Source of the DNA: Aureibaculum sp. 2308TA14-22
Lineage (GTDB): Bacteria > Bacteroidota > Bacteroidia > Flavobacteriales > Flavobacteriaceae
Direction of reading: 5' to 3'
NCBI RefSeq assembly: GCF_040538665.1
Contig: NZ_JBEWXT010000001.1
Coordinates: 2,754,501 to 2,818,500 of the forward strand
DNA: 64,000 nucleotides
Positions 1 to 10,274 of the stretch are shown here, piece after piece. A program made the position numbers and the translations under genes. Each line of letters opens with the position of its first letter. Position 1 is the first letter of the stretch. The notes under the pieces were generated by a model. The model worked only from the letters and a program-made list of their open reading frames with translations, had not been told where the DNA came from and made no database searches.

Positions 1-507
1 GGTTTTGGTTTTTGATTCTTTTTCCAACAACAATTCTAACTGATTCAGTAACATTCGCCTATGACGTTCACTACCTTTAGCGGGAGCATAATATTCATTA
101 CCTTCAGAATAGACACTTAACCCATAAGCATCACGTTGTCGTTTTAAAATATCTAACAAAGCAGCTGAAGCGATTACTGAAAACCCTATTTTATTAAGTC
201 GTTCCAAAGAAGGATTTTTTAATTGTGGATAATGCATTGAAGCCGAATTATCAATAATTAAATGACATCTTAAATTGGTTTCCTCTTCATATCTTTTTAC
301 AAAAAGTTTATCTGTTTTGGCATACAGTTTCCAATCTATATGCTTAGTACTCTCCCCTTTATTATACAACCGATGCTCGGCAAATTCCACAGAAAACCCA
401 TGGAAAGGACTTTTGTGCATTCCCGTAATAAAACCTTCAACTACCTGATTAGCCAGTAGTTCTAAGTTTTTGATTCCGTAAATGTTTTTTGCTTCTTTAA
501 CAGACAT
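1..507 (-). CDS. DUF58 domain protein, partial (C-terminus off window)
   Basis: The 169 visible codons are the N-terminal part of a DUF58 protein, a family that is usually about 290-310 residues and works with MoxR-type AAA ATPases. The ATG is at 507 and the protein begins MSVKEAKNIYG. Residues near 90 read DNSAS, a von Willebrand A-type metal-binding DxSxS motif, preceded by a basic stretch with the family-typical HIDWKLYAKTD. The frame is still open at base 1. It lies downstream of trxA on the same strand, but a hairpin separates them. The family is clear; its exact role (envelope or stress related, with MoxR and VWA proteins) is not established and the neighbours are outside the window. 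Confidence 0.88.
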   Translation of the reverse strand, partial: MSVKEAKNIYGIKNLELLANQVVEGFITGMHKSPFHGFSVEFAEHRLYNKGESTKHIDWKLYAKTDKLFVKRYEEETNLRCHLIIDNSASMHYPQLKNPSLERLNKIGFSVIASAALLDILKRQRDAYGLSVYSEGNEYYAPAKGSERHRRMLLNQLELLLEKESKTKT

Positions 508-522
508 TAAGCACAAGTTATA

Positions 523-563
523 AAAAAAGGTTTGAATCTGACTATGTCTGAAACAAACCTTTT
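523..563 (-). terminator. Rho-independent terminator downstream of trxA
   Basis: Arms 524-534 and 554-563 (AAAAGGTTTG against CAAACCTTTT) form a stem. On the minus strand it ends in a T-rich run, as expected for termination of trxA transcription. The A/T-rich flanks could also make it work in the other direction. Confidence 0.7.
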
Positions 564-584
564 ATATTTTTTAAAACTGAAATT

Positions 585-902
585 TTAAACTAAAGCCTCT
601 AGTTTTTCTGTATATGTAGCCTTTGGAGCTACGCCAACTTGTTTATCTACAACCTCTCCTCCTTTAAAAATTAAAATAGTAGGTATATTTCTAACACCGT
701 ATTTTGCAGCAAATTCTTGATTTGCATCAACATCTAATTTTGCTATAACCGCTTTACCTTCAAAATCGGTACTTAATTCATCAACTGTTGGAGCTAACAT
801 TCTACAAGGCCCACACCAAGCAGCCCAAAAATCTACTAAAACAGGTTTTTCTGATTTTAATACTACTTCGTTAAAAGTAGCATCTGTAACTTCTAATGCC
901 AT
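585..902 (-). CDS. trxA: Thioredoxin
   Basis: A 105-residue thioredoxin with the WCGPC active site (Cys30 and Cys33) and the cis-proline segment NIPT, the normal length for the family. It is a cytoplasmic disulfide reductase that, with thioredoxin reductase, reduces ribonucleotide reductase, methionine sulfoxide reductases and other proteins. It stands alone between the end of the methionine operon (metF, 125 bases upstream) and the DUF58 gene. A good TATTTTTG promoter element lies 35-42 bases upstream of the ATG. The sequence shows nothing unusual. Confidence 0.96.
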   Translation of the reverse strand: MALEVTDATFNEVVLKSEKPVLVDFWAAWCGPCRMLAPTVDELSTDFEGKAVIAKLDVDANQEFAAKYGVRNIPTILIFKGGEVVDKQVGVAPKATYTEKLEALV

Positions 903-936
903 ATTATTTAAATATTATTGTTATAATTTTACATTA

Positions 937-965
937 CAAAAATAGCAATTATTTTGCCAATCAAA
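937..965 (-). promoter_or_regulatory. Promoter of trxA (Bacteroidota type)
   Basis: Read on the minus strand, TATTTTTG (944-937) matches the Bacteroidota -7 consensus TAnnTTTG exactly. A TTTG at 965-962 lies 17 bases upstream as the -33 element. Confidence 0.55.
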
Positions 966-1026
966 ACAATAGATAATTGCTTTTGCTTATGTTAGTATTT
1001 AAAATAGCTATATCCTTACAAAACCT

Positions 1027-1983
1027 TTAAAAAACATCCCTTGCTACGGCTTTAATATTGTCAGATTTTCCCATTGAATAATAATGTAACACAGGTACTC
1101 CAGCATCTAATAATTCTTTAGACTGTTTAATACACCACTCTACACCAACTTGGCGAACGGCTTTATTATCTTTACACTTCTCTACCTCTTTAATTAATTC
1201 TTCCGGCAAATCAATTTTAAATACCTGAGGTAATAACTGTAAATGTCGTTTTACTGCTATAGGCTTAATTCCTGGAATTATCGGAACAGTAATTCCTGAT
1301 TTTCTAGCCGCATCTACAAAATCGAAGAATTTTTTATTGTCAAAAAACATTTGTGTAACCACATAATCTGCACCAGTATCCACTTTTTGTTTTAAGCGTT
1401 TTAAATCTGTTTGTAGTGATGGAGCTTCTAAATGCTTTTCAGGATAACCCGCAACACCGATACAAAAATCGGCTTTATCATCTGCATCAATTACGTCGTG
1501 CAAATATTTACCAGCGTTTAAGTTTTGAATTTGTTCTACTAACTCTGAAGCAAATGAATGTCCACCATTACATGCTTTAAAATATTGCTCCTGCTTCATA
1601 GCGTCTCCTCTTAGAGCCATAACGTTTTCAATACCCAGATAATGACAATCCACTAATAAATATTCCGTTTCTTCTTTAGTAAAACCTCCACACAACACAT
1701 GTGGTACAGTATCAACATTGTATTTATGCTTTATTGCAGCACAAATACCTACCGTACCTGGACGCATTCTAGTAATTTTTCTATCGAGCAAACCCCCTTC
1801 TTTATCAATATAAACATACTCTTCTCTTGAAGTAGTTACATCAATAAATGGAGGTTTAAACTCCATTAAAGGATCAATATTATTGTATAACGCTTGAATA
1901 TTCTTCCCTTTTTGAGGTGGAATAATTTCAAAAGAAAACAACGTTTTTCCTTTAGCTTGTTTTATATGTTCTGTTATCTTCAT
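1027..1983 (-). CDS. metF: Methylenetetrahydrofolate reductase
   Basis: A 318-residue MetF-type TIM barrel that reduces 5,10-methylene-THF to 5-methyl-THF using FAD. The product is the methyl donor for the split methionine synthase encoded immediately upstream. Recognisable segments are FSFEIIPPQKG near the N-terminus (catalytic Glu), ALRGD near residue 125, and DYVVTQMFFD near 210. Length is close to bacterial MetF (about 300). It is the last gene of the S-box-controlled methionine operon, 23 bases after metH part 2. I see no strong terminator behind it. Confidence 0.95.
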   Translation of the reverse strand: MKITEHIKQAKGKTLFSFEIIPPQKGKNIQALYNNIDPLMEFKPPFIDVTTSREEYVYIDKEGGLLDRKITRMRPGTVGICAAIKHKYNVDTVPHVLCGGFTKEETEYLLVDCHYLGIENVMALRGDAMKQEQYFKACNGGHSFASELVEQIQNLNAGKYLHDVIDADDKADFCIGVAGYPEKHLEAPSLQTDLKRLKQKVDTGADYVVTQMFFDNKKFFDFVDAARKSGITVPIIPGIKPIAVKRHLQLLPQVFKIDLPEELIKEVEKCKDNKAVRQVGVEWCIKQSKELLDAGVPVLHYYSMGKSDNIKAVARDVF

Positions 1984-2006
1984 TTTTATAAGAATGAGGT
2001 TCTAAT

Positions 2007-4694
2007 TTATTCTTCAGCCAAATTCGGATTTAGCCATTTTCTAGCTTCATCTAGCGAAATATTTCTTCGTTCTGCGTAATCAATCAACTGATCCTCTTTT
2101 ATTTTTCCTAAACCGAAATACTTGGCTTCTTCGTTTCCAAAATAATACCCTGAAACACTTGACGCAGGCCACATGGCAAGGCTATCAGTGAGTTTCATAC
2201 CTATGCTTTCTTCAACGTTTAAGAGTTTCCAAATTGTTTTCTTTTCTAAATGGTCAGGACAAGCAGGATAACCTGGTGCCGGCCTAATACCTTTGTAACT
2301 CTCTTTAATTAATTCTTCGTTAGATAAATCTTCATTAGCAGCATATCCCCAATATTCTGTTCGTACTTTTTTGTGCAAGTATTCTGCAAAAGCTTCTGCC
2401 AGTCTATCCGCCAAGGCTTTTACCATTATAGCATTGTAATCATCTAGTTTTTCTTTAAACGTGTTGACCAATTCGTCTGTGCCAAAACCTGTAGTTACCG
2501 CAAAGCAACCTATATAATCTTGTTTTTCTTTCGTTTTCGGAGCTATAAAATCCGCCAAGGCATAGCTTGGAATACCTTCACGTCTTTTTAATTGTTGACG
2601 TAAAGTCAAGAAAGTTTCTAGCACATTACTATTTTCATCATAAACTTCAATATCGTCATCATTAACAGAATTTGCAGGGAACAAACCAAATATGGCTTTG
2701 GCATTTAATAATTTTTCATCAAAAATACGCTCCAACAACATTTGGGCTTCCTCAAATATCACTGTTGCCTGTTCACCTACAACCTTATCGGTTAGGATGT
2801 TGGGGTATTTACCGTGCAACTCCCAACTTCTAAAAAACGGACTCCAATCAATAAAATCTTTTAAAAGGCTTAAATCAAAATCTTCAATAATGGTAACTCC
2901 TAATTTTTTGGGTTTTGTAATATTAGATGTTTGCCAATCAATGTTGAATTTTCGTTCTCTTGCAACTTCAATGGTTGTATATTCTTTTGCTTTTTTACGG
3001 CTTAAAAAGTTCTCTCTAAAACTATCATACTCTTCTCTAATTTGCTTTTTAAAGTCTTCGCTATTTTTATCTAACAAATTACCCACAACCGTAACGGCTC
3101 GTGAAGCATCATTAATGTGAACCACCGTATTGTTATATTTTGGCGATATTTTCACTACAGTATGGGCTTTTGATGTGGTTGCACCACCAATTAATAATGG
3201 AATATTCATTTGGTTCTTTTCCATTTCCTCTGCCATATACGCCATTTCATCTAATGACGGTGTTATCAATCCACTTAAACCAATAGCATCTACTTGGTGT
3301 TTTTTTGCTTCGGCAATAATTTTTTCAGGAGGTACCATCACACCTAAATCAACAATTTGGTAATTATTACAAGCCAAAACTACTGCTACAATATTTTTAC
3401 CAATGTCGTGAACATCACCCTTCACGGTCGCCATCAATATCTTTCCGATTCCCTCGGCTGGTGCCTCGGGATCTTTTGCTTCCTCAATAAATGGATTAAG
3501 ATACGCCACTGCTTTTTTCATTACACGTGCAGACTTTACAACTTGCGGTAAAAACATTTTACCGCTTCCAAAAAGGTCGCCCACTACGTTCATTCCGGTC
3601 ATTAAATTACCTTCTATAACTTGGATTGGCTTGTCGGATGCTAATCTGGCCTCTTCTACATCTTCAATAATAAAGGCGTCAATTCCTTTGACTAAAGCAT
3701 ATGTAATTCTATCCTGAAGGGAATCGTTACGCCATAAATTTTTGGTATTATCATCAACCTTATCTTTACCTACAACGGTTTCTGCAAACTCCAACAATCG
3801 TTCGGTGGCATCATCCCGTTTATCGAATAGCACATCTTCTACTCGTTCTAATAAATCTTTTGGAATATCATCATAAACCTCTAACATAGTTGGGTTTACA
3901 ATACCCATGGTCATTCCATGTTGAATAGCATGATATAAAAAAGCAGCATTAATGGCTTCTCGTACAGGATTATTTCCTCTAAACGAAAACGAGACATTGC
4001 TCACACCGCCACTGACGTTAGCATGAGGTAGATTTTCTCGAATCCACTTTGTCGCTTTGAAAAAATCCAAAGCATTTAATCTATGCTCTTCTAATCCTGT
4101 TGCTACGGGGAAAATATTAGGATCAAAAATGATATCCTGAGCAGGAAATTTGACTTTATCAACTAAAGTATCATAGGAGCGTTTACAAATTTCAATTCTA
4201 CGATCATACGTATCGGCCTGACCCTCTTCATCAAACGCCATAATAATCAAAGCGGCACCATAGCGTTTTACCAACTTCGCTTGGCGGATAAATTCTTCTT
4301 CACCTTCCTTTAAACTAATGGAATTTACCACACATTTACCTTGCACCACTTTTAATCCAGCTTCTATAATGTGCCATTTAGAACTATCAATCATTATTGG
4401 TACTCTGGCAATGTCAGGTTCGGAAGCAATTAGATTTAAGAACTTTACCATGGCCTGTTCTCCATCAAGCATCCCTTCATCCATATTCACATCTATGATT
4501 TGGGCACCACCTTCTACTTGATCTCTAGCAACACTTAAGGCCTCTTCGTATTTTTCTTCTTTTATTAGTCTTAAAAATTTTCGAGAACCCGTAACATTGG
4601 TACGCTCACCAACATTAATAAAATTACTTTCTGGAGTTAGTATTAAGGGTTCGAGACCCGATAAGGTTAAATATTTTTTACAGTCTGTATCCAT
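2007..4694 (-). CDS. metH: Methionine synthase, C-terminal part (pterin, B12 and AdoMet domains)
   Basis: Carries the last three modules of cobalamin-dependent MetH: a methyl-THF (pterin) domain from about residue 20 ([11 protein letters not shown]), a B12-binding cap and Rossmann domain with the axial-histidine motif DVHDIG, and a C-terminal AdoMet reactivation domain with [12 protein letters not shown]. About 895 residues. The TTG at 4700 is possible, but I place the start at the ATG at 4694, which shares its A with the TAA stop of the preceding gene (TAATG), implying translational coupling. The homocysteine-binding module is missing because it is the separate upstream gene. With it, this protein makes methionine from homocysteine and methyl-THF. 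The split is known in Flavobacteriia. Confidence 0.95.
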   Translation of the reverse strand: MDTDCKKYLTLSGLEPLILTPESNFINVGERTNVTGSRKFLRLIKEEKYEEALSVARDQVEGGAQIIDVNMDEGMLDGEQAMVKFLNLIASEPDIARVPIMIDSSKWHIIEAGLKVVQGKCVVNSISLKEGEEEFIRQAKLVKRYGAALIIMAFDEEGQADTYDRRIEICKRSYDTLVDKVKFPAQDIIFDPNIFPVATGLEEHRLNALDFFKATKWIRENLPHANVSGGVSNVSFSFRGNNPVREAINAAFLYHAIQHGMTMGIVNPTMLEVYDDIPKDLLERVEDVLFDKRDDATERLLEFAETVVGKDKVDDNTKNLWRNDSLQDRITYALVKGIDAFIIEDVEEARLASDKPIQVIEGNLMTGMNVVGDLFGSGKMFLPQVVKSARVMKKAVAYLNPFIEEAKDPEAPAEGIGKILMATVKGDVHDIGKNIVAVVLACNNYQIVDLGVMVPPEKIIAEAKKHQVDAIGLSGLITPSLDEMAYMAEEMEKNQMNIPLLIGGATTSKAHTVVKISPKYNNTVVHINDASRAVTVVGNLLDKNSEDFKKQIREEYDSFRENFLSRKKAKEYTTIEVARERKFNIDWQTSNITKPKKLGVTIIEDFDLSLLKDFIDWSPFFRSWELHGKYPNILTDKVVGEQATVIFEEAQMLLERIFDEKLLNAKAIFGLFPANSVNDDDIEVYDENSNVLETFLTLRQQLKRREGIPSYALADFIAPKTKEKQDYIGCFAVTTGFGTDELVNTFKEKLDDYNAIMVKALADRLAEAFAEYLHKKVRTEYWGYAANEDLSNEELIKESYKGIRPAPGYPACPDHLEKKTIWKLLNVEESIGMKLTDSLAMWPASSVSGYYFGNEEAKYFGLGKIKEDQLIDYAERRNISLDEARKWLNPNLAEE

Positions 4695-5698
4695 TAACAA
4701 ATTTCAACATTTAATTTTCTTGGCTCATATTTCTGAGCAACTTCAGCTATTGCTCTAATATGTTTAGGGTTTGTACCACAACATCCTCCAATAATATTAA
4801 TCAAATTATCTTTTAAATAACTCTCTATCAAATCTTGCATTTCCTCAGGAGTTTGATCATATTCTCCAAAAGCATTTGGTAAACCCGCATTAGGATGAGC
4901 CGAAGTAAAAAACGATTTAGTTCTAGATAATCGTTGTACATAGGGCTTTAATTGATCTGCTCCTAATGCACAATTAAATCCAACACTTAACAATGGAATA
5001 TGAGAAATTGAAATTAAAAAAGCCTCAACGGTTTGTCCCGATAAAGTTCTACCTGAGGCATCAGTAATTGTACCTGAAACCATTACAGGTATATCAATAT
5101 TCTTTTCTTCTTTTACCTCTTCAATGGCAAATAAAGCAGCCTTAGCATTTAAGGTATCAAAAATAGTTTCTACCAATAACAAATCTACTCCACCATCAAT
5201 TAATGCTTCCACTTGTTGTTTATAGGCAATGCTTAATTCATCGAAAGTTACGGCTCTAAAAGCTGGATCGTTCACATCTGGAGACATACTAGCTGTTCGG
5301 TTTGTTGGTCCAATTGAACCTGCGACAAAACGTGGTTTATTGGGTTCATTTTTTGTAAATTCATCTGCAACTTCTTTCGCTAATTTGGCAGATTGATAAT
5401 TGAGTTCATAAACAATATCTTCAAGTTCATAATCCGCCATGGCTATGGTTGTGCTAGAAAACGTATTGGTCTCAATAATATCTGCTCCAGCCTCAAAATA
5501 CTTAGCATGTATGTCTTTTATAGCTTGTGGTTGCGTGATAGATAACAAATCGTTATTTCCTTTTAATGGTAGGTGAAAATCTTTAAAACGCTCGCCTCTA
5601 AAATCTTCTTCAGAAAATTTATAGTCTTGTAGCATAGTACCCATAGCACCGTCTAACACTAAAATCCGTTTTTGTAATTCTTGTAGAATATCTTTCAT
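4694..5698 (-). CDS. Methionine synthase, N-terminal homocysteine-binding part
   Basis: A 334-residue homocysteine S-methyltransferase barrel equal to the N-terminal module of MetH. It begins with [10 protein letters not shown] and has the zinc-ligand cysteines in GFNCALGA and [10 protein letters not shown]. It binds and activates homocysteine and must act with the pterin/B12/AdoMet polypeptide encoded next. The start ATG at 5698 overlaps the TAA of metZ (TAATG), and its own stop overlaps the next start in the same way, so production of the two MetH pieces is probably coupled. It could also be read as a stand-alone homocysteine methyltransferase, but the context argues for a MetH half. Confidence 0.94.
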   Translation of the reverse strand: MKDILQELQKRILVLDGAMGTMLQDYKFSEEDFRGERFKDFHLPLKGNNDLLSITQPQAIKDIHAKYFEAGADIIETNTFSSTTIAMADYELEDIVYELNYQSAKLAKEVADEFTKNEPNKPRFVAGSIGPTNRTASMSPDVNDPAFRAVTFDELSIAYKQQVEALIDGGVDLLLVETIFDTLNAKAALFAIEEVKEEKNIDIPVMVSGTITDASGRTLSGQTVEAFLISISHIPLLSVGFNCALGADQLKPYVQRLSRTKSFFTSAHPNAGLPNAFGEYDQTPEEMQDLIESYLKDNLINIIGGCCGTNPKHIRAIAEVAQKYEPRKLNVEIC

Positions 5699-6864
5699 TA
5701 ATTTAACGCCTGTTCTAAATCTTCAATAATATCATTTACATGTTCCAATCCTACCGAAATCCGTACCAGGCCATCCGTAATTCCAGTTTCCAAGCGGTCT
5801 TCTTCACTCAATTTACTGTGCGTAGTTGAGGCAGGATGGGTAATAATGGTTCGGGTATCCCCTAAATTGGCTGACAAAGAACATAATTTTATGGCATTTA
5901 GAAAATTTTTGCCCGCATTAATTCCACCTTCAATTTCAAAAGCCACAATATTCCCCCCCGCTTTCATTTGTTTTTTGGCGATTTTATGTTGTGGATGCGA
6001 TTTTAAAAAAGGATATTTTACCCAGTTTATTTGTGAGTGTTTCTCCAAAAATGCAGCAATTTTAAATGCATTTTCACAATGCTTCTCGACTCTGACTGCT
6101 AATGTTTCTAAACTTTTAGATAATACCCAGGCATTAAAAGGTGATAACGCCGAGCCCGTATTTCTAGAAAACAAATAGATTTCTCTAATTAAATCTGCTT
6201 TACCAACTGTTATACCACCTAACACTCTACCTTGACCGTCAATTAACTTAGTGGCGGAATGGATAACTAAATCTGCTCCGAACTCAATTGGTTTTTGTAA
6301 ATAAGGAGTGGCAAAACAGTTGTCAATTACCAACAACAAATTGTGTTTTTTAGCGGTTTTACCGAGCAGTTCTAAATCTAAAATATCAACTGCGGGATTG
6401 GTTGGGCTCTCCGCATACAGAATTTTTGTATTCGGCGTGATTAGACTTTCAATTTTATCAACTTCATCTACTTTAAAGTAACTTGTAGTGATATTCCATT
6501 TTGGTAAAAACTTAGTAAACAACGTATGTGTAGAACCAAAAACTGAACGTGCAGAAACAATATGGTCACCACTATTTAACAATGCCGCAAACGTTGAAAA
6601 TACGGCTGACATGCCCGAAGCAAAAGCAACTCCATTTTCCGCCCCTTCCATTTTACAAATTTTATCTACAAATTCAGAAGCATTTGGATTGGTAAAACGG
6701 CTATAAATATTTCGTTCTTTTTCTTCAGCAAAAGAAGCTCTCATATCTTCAGCATCTTCAAAAACAAAACTAGAAGTTAAATACATTGGGCTAGAATGTT
6801 CTAAAAATTGTGAACGTTCAATTTGAGTTCTTATCGCTTCCGTTTCAAAATTTTTCTTTTTCAT
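5698..6864 (-). CDS. metZ: O-succinylhomoserine/O-acetylhomoserine sulfhydrylase, MetZ type
   Basis: A 388-residue PLP enzyme of the Cys/Met metabolism family. The PLP lysine lies in HSATKLIDGQGRVLGG, a form typical of MetZ, and the substrate-side tyrosine/arginine segment is NIYSRFTNPN. It converts acylated homoserine plus sulfide to homocysteine. A second, larger paralogue of MetY type lies at the head of the operon, so the cell has two sulfhydrylase routes or a sulfhydrylase plus a cystathionine synthase-like enzyme. Acyl-group preference cannot be read from the sequence. It is 14 bases after the fusion gene and overlaps the next start. Confidence 0.85.
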   Translation of the reverse strand: MKKKNFETEAIRTQIERSQFLEHSSPMYLTSSFVFEDAEDMRASFAEEKERNIYSRFTNPNASEFVDKICKMEGAENGVAFASGMSAVFSTFAALLNSGDHIVSARSVFGSTHTLFTKFLPKWNITTSYFKVDEVDKIESLITPNTKILYAESPTNPAVDILDLELLGKTAKKHNLLLVIDNCFATPYLQKPIEFGADLVIHSATKLIDGQGRVLGGITVGKADLIREIYLFSRNTGSALSPFNAWVLSKSLETLAVRVEKHCENAFKIAAFLEKHSQINWVKYPFLKSHPQHKIAKKQMKAGGNIVAFEIEGGINAGKNFLNAIKLCSLSANLGDTRTIITHPASTTHSKLSEEDRLETGITDGLVRISVGLEHVNDIIEDLEQALN

Positions 6865-6878
6865 TAACTGATATTTAA

Positions 6879-9800
6879 TTAGGATTGCATTTTTTCTGTC
6901 AACCTCAAAATATCACCAAAAACACCTCTTGCGGTTACAGCAGCTCCTGCTCCTGCTCCTTGGATTACTATTGGTTGTTCACCATAAGACTCTGTGTAAA
7001 TCTCAAAAATCGAATCGCTACCTTTTACTTGCCCCAACGGACTGTTTTCAGCTACTGATTCTAATTTTACTTCTAAAATTGCACCATCATCTTTGGATAG
7101 ATCACCGTGCAGATCGCCAACATATCGCAGGACATAATTTGGCTTTTGATCTTGCTTAACCTTAATATAAACTTCATCCAAATCTGAAATTCTATTTAAA
7201 AACTCATCAGAAGAAACCGTTCTTAAATTTTCGGGAATTAGGTTTTGAATTTCCACATCTTCCAATTCGTTTTTTAAATCTAATTCGCGAGCTAAAATCA
7301 ACAACTTTCTGGCTACATCATTACCGCATAAATCTTCTCGGGCATCTGGTTCGGTAAATCCGCTATCAATTGCTTCTATTAAAATTGTACTAAACGGCTT
7401 TTCCTTAGCAGAAAAATTATTGAACAAATAACTTAACGAGCCCGAAAACACTCCTTTAATTCTTGTAATATTTTCGCCAGATAAATGTAATAATTGTATC
7501 GTGTCAATTAATGGTAAACCAGCACCAACATTCGTTTCATAAAGGTAATTTTTCTGGTTTTTCACTAATACTTCTCTTAATTCATCGTAAAAATCTAATC
7601 CGATAGTATTGGCAATCTTATTCGAAGATACCAAATCAAACCCATTCTCTGCTAATTTTATATAATTGGAAACAAAATCTTTACTGGCTGTATTATCAAT
7701 GGCAATTAAATTCTCTAAATGATGTTGTTTTGCATAATCAATTACATCATCAACTTCGTAGGATTTTCCATTATCTACAATAGTTGTTTTCCAATTTTCT
7801 GAGACACCATTTCTATTAAAAAGTACTTTTTTAGAGTTGGCAACAGCAAAAATATTGAGTTTTATTCCTTTTCGTTTTTCTATATCATCTTTAGAATTAA
7901 TAATTTGATTAATTAGTGTACCACCAACCCATCCATGTCCAAAAATGGCAATATTTATTTTTTTAGAAATTCCAAATATCTCGCTATGAATTACATTAAC
8001 CGCTTTATGTAGTTGGTCTTTTTTAACAACTATACTTACATTTTTACCAGAAACGGTATTATTAAACAATAACGGAACTACTTGGTTTTTAATCAGTGAA
8101 TTAAATGGTTTATGAAAAGAACTCAAATCAATTCCAATTAACGAAATAACCGAAACCTGATCAATTACACTAATTTTATTCACATCCTGTGCGTAAAAAT
8201 CATTTTCAAACTCTCTTTCTAAAGCAACTACAGCTTCCGTAGCTTTATCAGCATCTACAATTAAACCAATACCTCGCTCCGAAGAACCTTGAGAGATTAT
8301 GCTCACACTAATATTTTGATTACCCAATGCTCTAAAAATTCGAGCATCAACACCTACTTTACCTAGTAAGCCACGACCTTCAAAATTGATTAAAGCGGTA
8401 TTTTCTAGGATTGACAATGACTTTATTCCATCAGAACTAGACCTGGCCGTTATTAATGTTCCTTCATCATCAGGATTAAAAGTGTTTAAAATCCTAAGGT
8501 TTATATTCTTTTCAATTAGTGGAATTATGGTCTTGGCGTGCAAAATTGTCGCTCCAAAATTTGCTAATTCATTGGCTTCACTATATGAAAGTTCTTTTAT
8601 TTTTCTGGCATCAGCTACCAAATCAGGATTGGCAGTATAAATACCATCAACATGTGTGTAATTTTGCAACTCTTCTGCATCTAAATAGTTAGCTAATAAA
8701 GAAGCTGTGAAGTTACTTCCGTTTCTACCTAAAGTAGTTGTTTCATTTTTCTCGTTAGAACCAATAAATCCAGTAACAATATTTACGGTAGAGCCATTAT
8801 ACTTCTTGAAATGAGCAATTACATTTTCTTTCGACAATTTGCTTACAGGTTGAGCATTACCAAAGTTTTCATCTGTTTTAATTAAAGTTCTAGCATCAGT
8901 AATATTTGTATTAATACCTTGTTCTTTCAATACATTTGCTAGTAATTTTACCGACAATAACTCTCCCTGTGCCAATACTTGGTCTTTAATTTTATGGCTG
9001 TAGTCTCCCAATAATTGAACACCATTAAAAAGTTTGTCCAATGTATCAAACTCATCAGAAAAATCAATTGTATCATAAATATCACTTTGATATTTTTTAA
9101 AAGCCGACAAGGCTTCCTGATAAGGTTCGTTTTTAACCGCTTGTTCAAGTATTTTTTCAAGCTCATTGGTAGCATTACCGCGAGCAGAAACAACTACCGC
9201 AATTTTATCGCCGTGGTTTATCTTGTTTTCAATAATGGAAACCACTTTGTTGATTCCTTCTCCATTAGCCAAAGATTTACCTCCAAATTTTAATATTTTC
9301 ATTCTTTTGTTTTCTGATGAAGGTTTAAAAACACCTTCAATAATTTTTTCTAATTGATCAAATTCTATTAAAAAAGCATCGTGCCCATGTACGGAATTAA
9401 TTTCATTATACGTAACATTAGGGTGCGTTAACGCTAGTTTTAATTGTGTTTCCCTGTTTTCTTCAGCAGTAAAAAACAAATCCGAATCCACACCTATTAA
9501 ATGGATATTCGCCTCGATAGTATCCAAAATTTTATCGGTATTATCCTTGGATGCATCAATAGTTTTCAACAACTGATTCATTAATTTATAAGCCGATAAT
9601 TGAAAGCGTTCTTGCAACTTTTTACCATGATGTAACAACCAGCTTTCTACATTAAAAACATCTAATTCTTCATTTTTTGAACGGTGGAAGCGTTCTTTAA
9701 AAGATTCTGGAGTTCGGTAACAAAGCATTGCGTGCATCCTTGCATCGTGTACTGGATTACTCGAATTTAACAGAAACTGTTCCTGAATTTGGCAATTGGC

Positions 9801-10274
9801 AATTAACCAATCTGTCGATTTCCAATCTGAAGCAACAGGAATTAAATGTTTGGTAATTTTTGGAGACAACACTGCCATTTCCCAAGCAATTCCTCCGCCC
9901 AACGATCCTCCAATAATGGCAAAAAGCTGATTTACTTTTAGTTCTTCTAATCCCAATAAAAAAATTCGGGCAACATCTCTCGCTACAAAATCTTTATAAT
10001 TTTCAATGACAAATCCATCATATCCATTGCCAGGAATATTAAAGGCTAAAACCGTATATTTTTGAGTGTCAATAACTTTATCATCACCTATTAAATCTGT
10101 CCACCAGCCATTCTTTCCAGCAACATTACTATTACCAGTTAGTGCATGGTTAACCAAAACTATTGGTGCCGAATGCAATGGTTTCCCAAAAAGTTGGTAA
10201 GACAGCCGTATTGAAGCCGTCTTACCGCTTTCTAAATTAAAATCCGCTATTTGAATAAACTGAAGTTTAGTCAT
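6879..10274 (-). CDS. Trifunctional fusion: homoserine O-acyltransferase + aspartokinase + homoserine dehydrogenase
   Basis: One 1131-residue protein with three enzymes. Residues 1-320 are a MetX-type alpha/beta hydrolase with nucleophile Ser124 in GGSLGGG, Asp265 and His298 in GHDAF. Residues 325-770 are aspartokinase (KFGGKSLANGEG at 329-340, VDGIYTANP at 542-550) followed by tandem ACT regulatory domains at about 617-765. Residues 772-1131 are homoserine dehydrogenase with the Rossmann motif FGHGWVGG at 778-785. It covers the first, third and fourth steps from aspartate to acyl-homoserine. The start ATG shares a base with the stop of the OsmC-like gene (TAATG). Met325 (codon at 9302-9300) begins the kinase, so an internal start could give a ThrA-like protein, but no second gene boundary is visible. 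Acetyl versus succinyl specificity is not determined. Confidence 0.93.
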   Translation of the reverse strand: MTKLQFIQIADFNLESGKTASIRLSYQLFGKPLHSAPIVLVNHALTGNSNVAGKNGWWTDLIGDDKVIDTQKYTVLAFNIPGNGYDGFVIENYKDFVARDVARIFLLGLEELKVNQLFAIIGGSLGGGIAWEMAVLSPKITKHLIPVASDWKSTDWLIANCQIQEQFLLNSSNPVHDARMHAMLCYRTPESFKERFHRSKNEELDVFNVESWLLHHGKKLQERFQLSAYKLMNQLLKTIDASKDNTDKILDTIEANIHLIGVDSDLFFTAEENRETQLKLALTHPNVTYNEINSVHGHDAFLIEFDQLEKIIEGVFKPSSENKRMKILKFGGKSLANGEGINKVVSIIENKINHGDKIAVVVSARGNATNELEKILEQAVKNEPYQEALSAFKKYQSDIYDTIDFSDEFDTLDKLFNGVQLLGDYSHKIKDQVLAQGELLSVKLLANVLKEQGINTNITDARTLIKTDENFGNAQPVSKLSKENVIAHFKKYNGSTVNIVTGFIGSNEKNETTTLGRNGSNFTASLLANYLDAEELQNYTHVDGIYTANPDLVADARKIKELSYSEANELANFGATILHAKTIIPLIEKNINLRILNTFNPDDEGTLITARSSSDGIKSLSILENTALINFEGRGLLGKVGVDARIFRALGNQNISVSIISQGSSERGIGLIVDADKATEAVVALEREFENDFYAQDVNKISVIDQVSVISLIGIDLSSFHKPFNSLIKNQVVPLLFNNTVSGKNVSIVVKKDQLHKAVNVIHSEIFGISKKINIAIFGHGWVGGTLINQIINSKDDIEKRKGIKLNIFAVANSKKVLFNRNGVSENWKTTIVDNGKSYEVDDVIDYAKQHHLENLIAIDNTASKDFVSNYIKLAENGFDLVSSNKIANTIGLDFYDELREVLVKNQKNYLYETNVGAGLPLIDTIQLLHLSGENITRIKGVFSGSLSYLFNNFSAKEKPFSTILIEAIDSGFTEPDAREDLCGNDVARKLLILARELDLKNELEDVEIQNLIPENLRTVSSDEFLNRISDLDEVYIKVKQDQKPNYVLRYVGDLHGDLSKDDGAILEVKLESVAENSPLGQVKGSDSIFEIYTESYGEQPIVIQGAGAGAAVTARGVFGDILRLTEKMQS

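Noticed and set aside
2007-5698. Frameshifted or broken metH
   Set aside because: The split falls exactly at a domain boundary, with a TAATG overlap and intact motifs on both sides, and split MetH is known in this lineage.
6929-7159. Leucine-rich plus-strand frame
   Set aside because: Antisense to the homoserine dehydrogenase region; composition is an artefact of the opposite strand.
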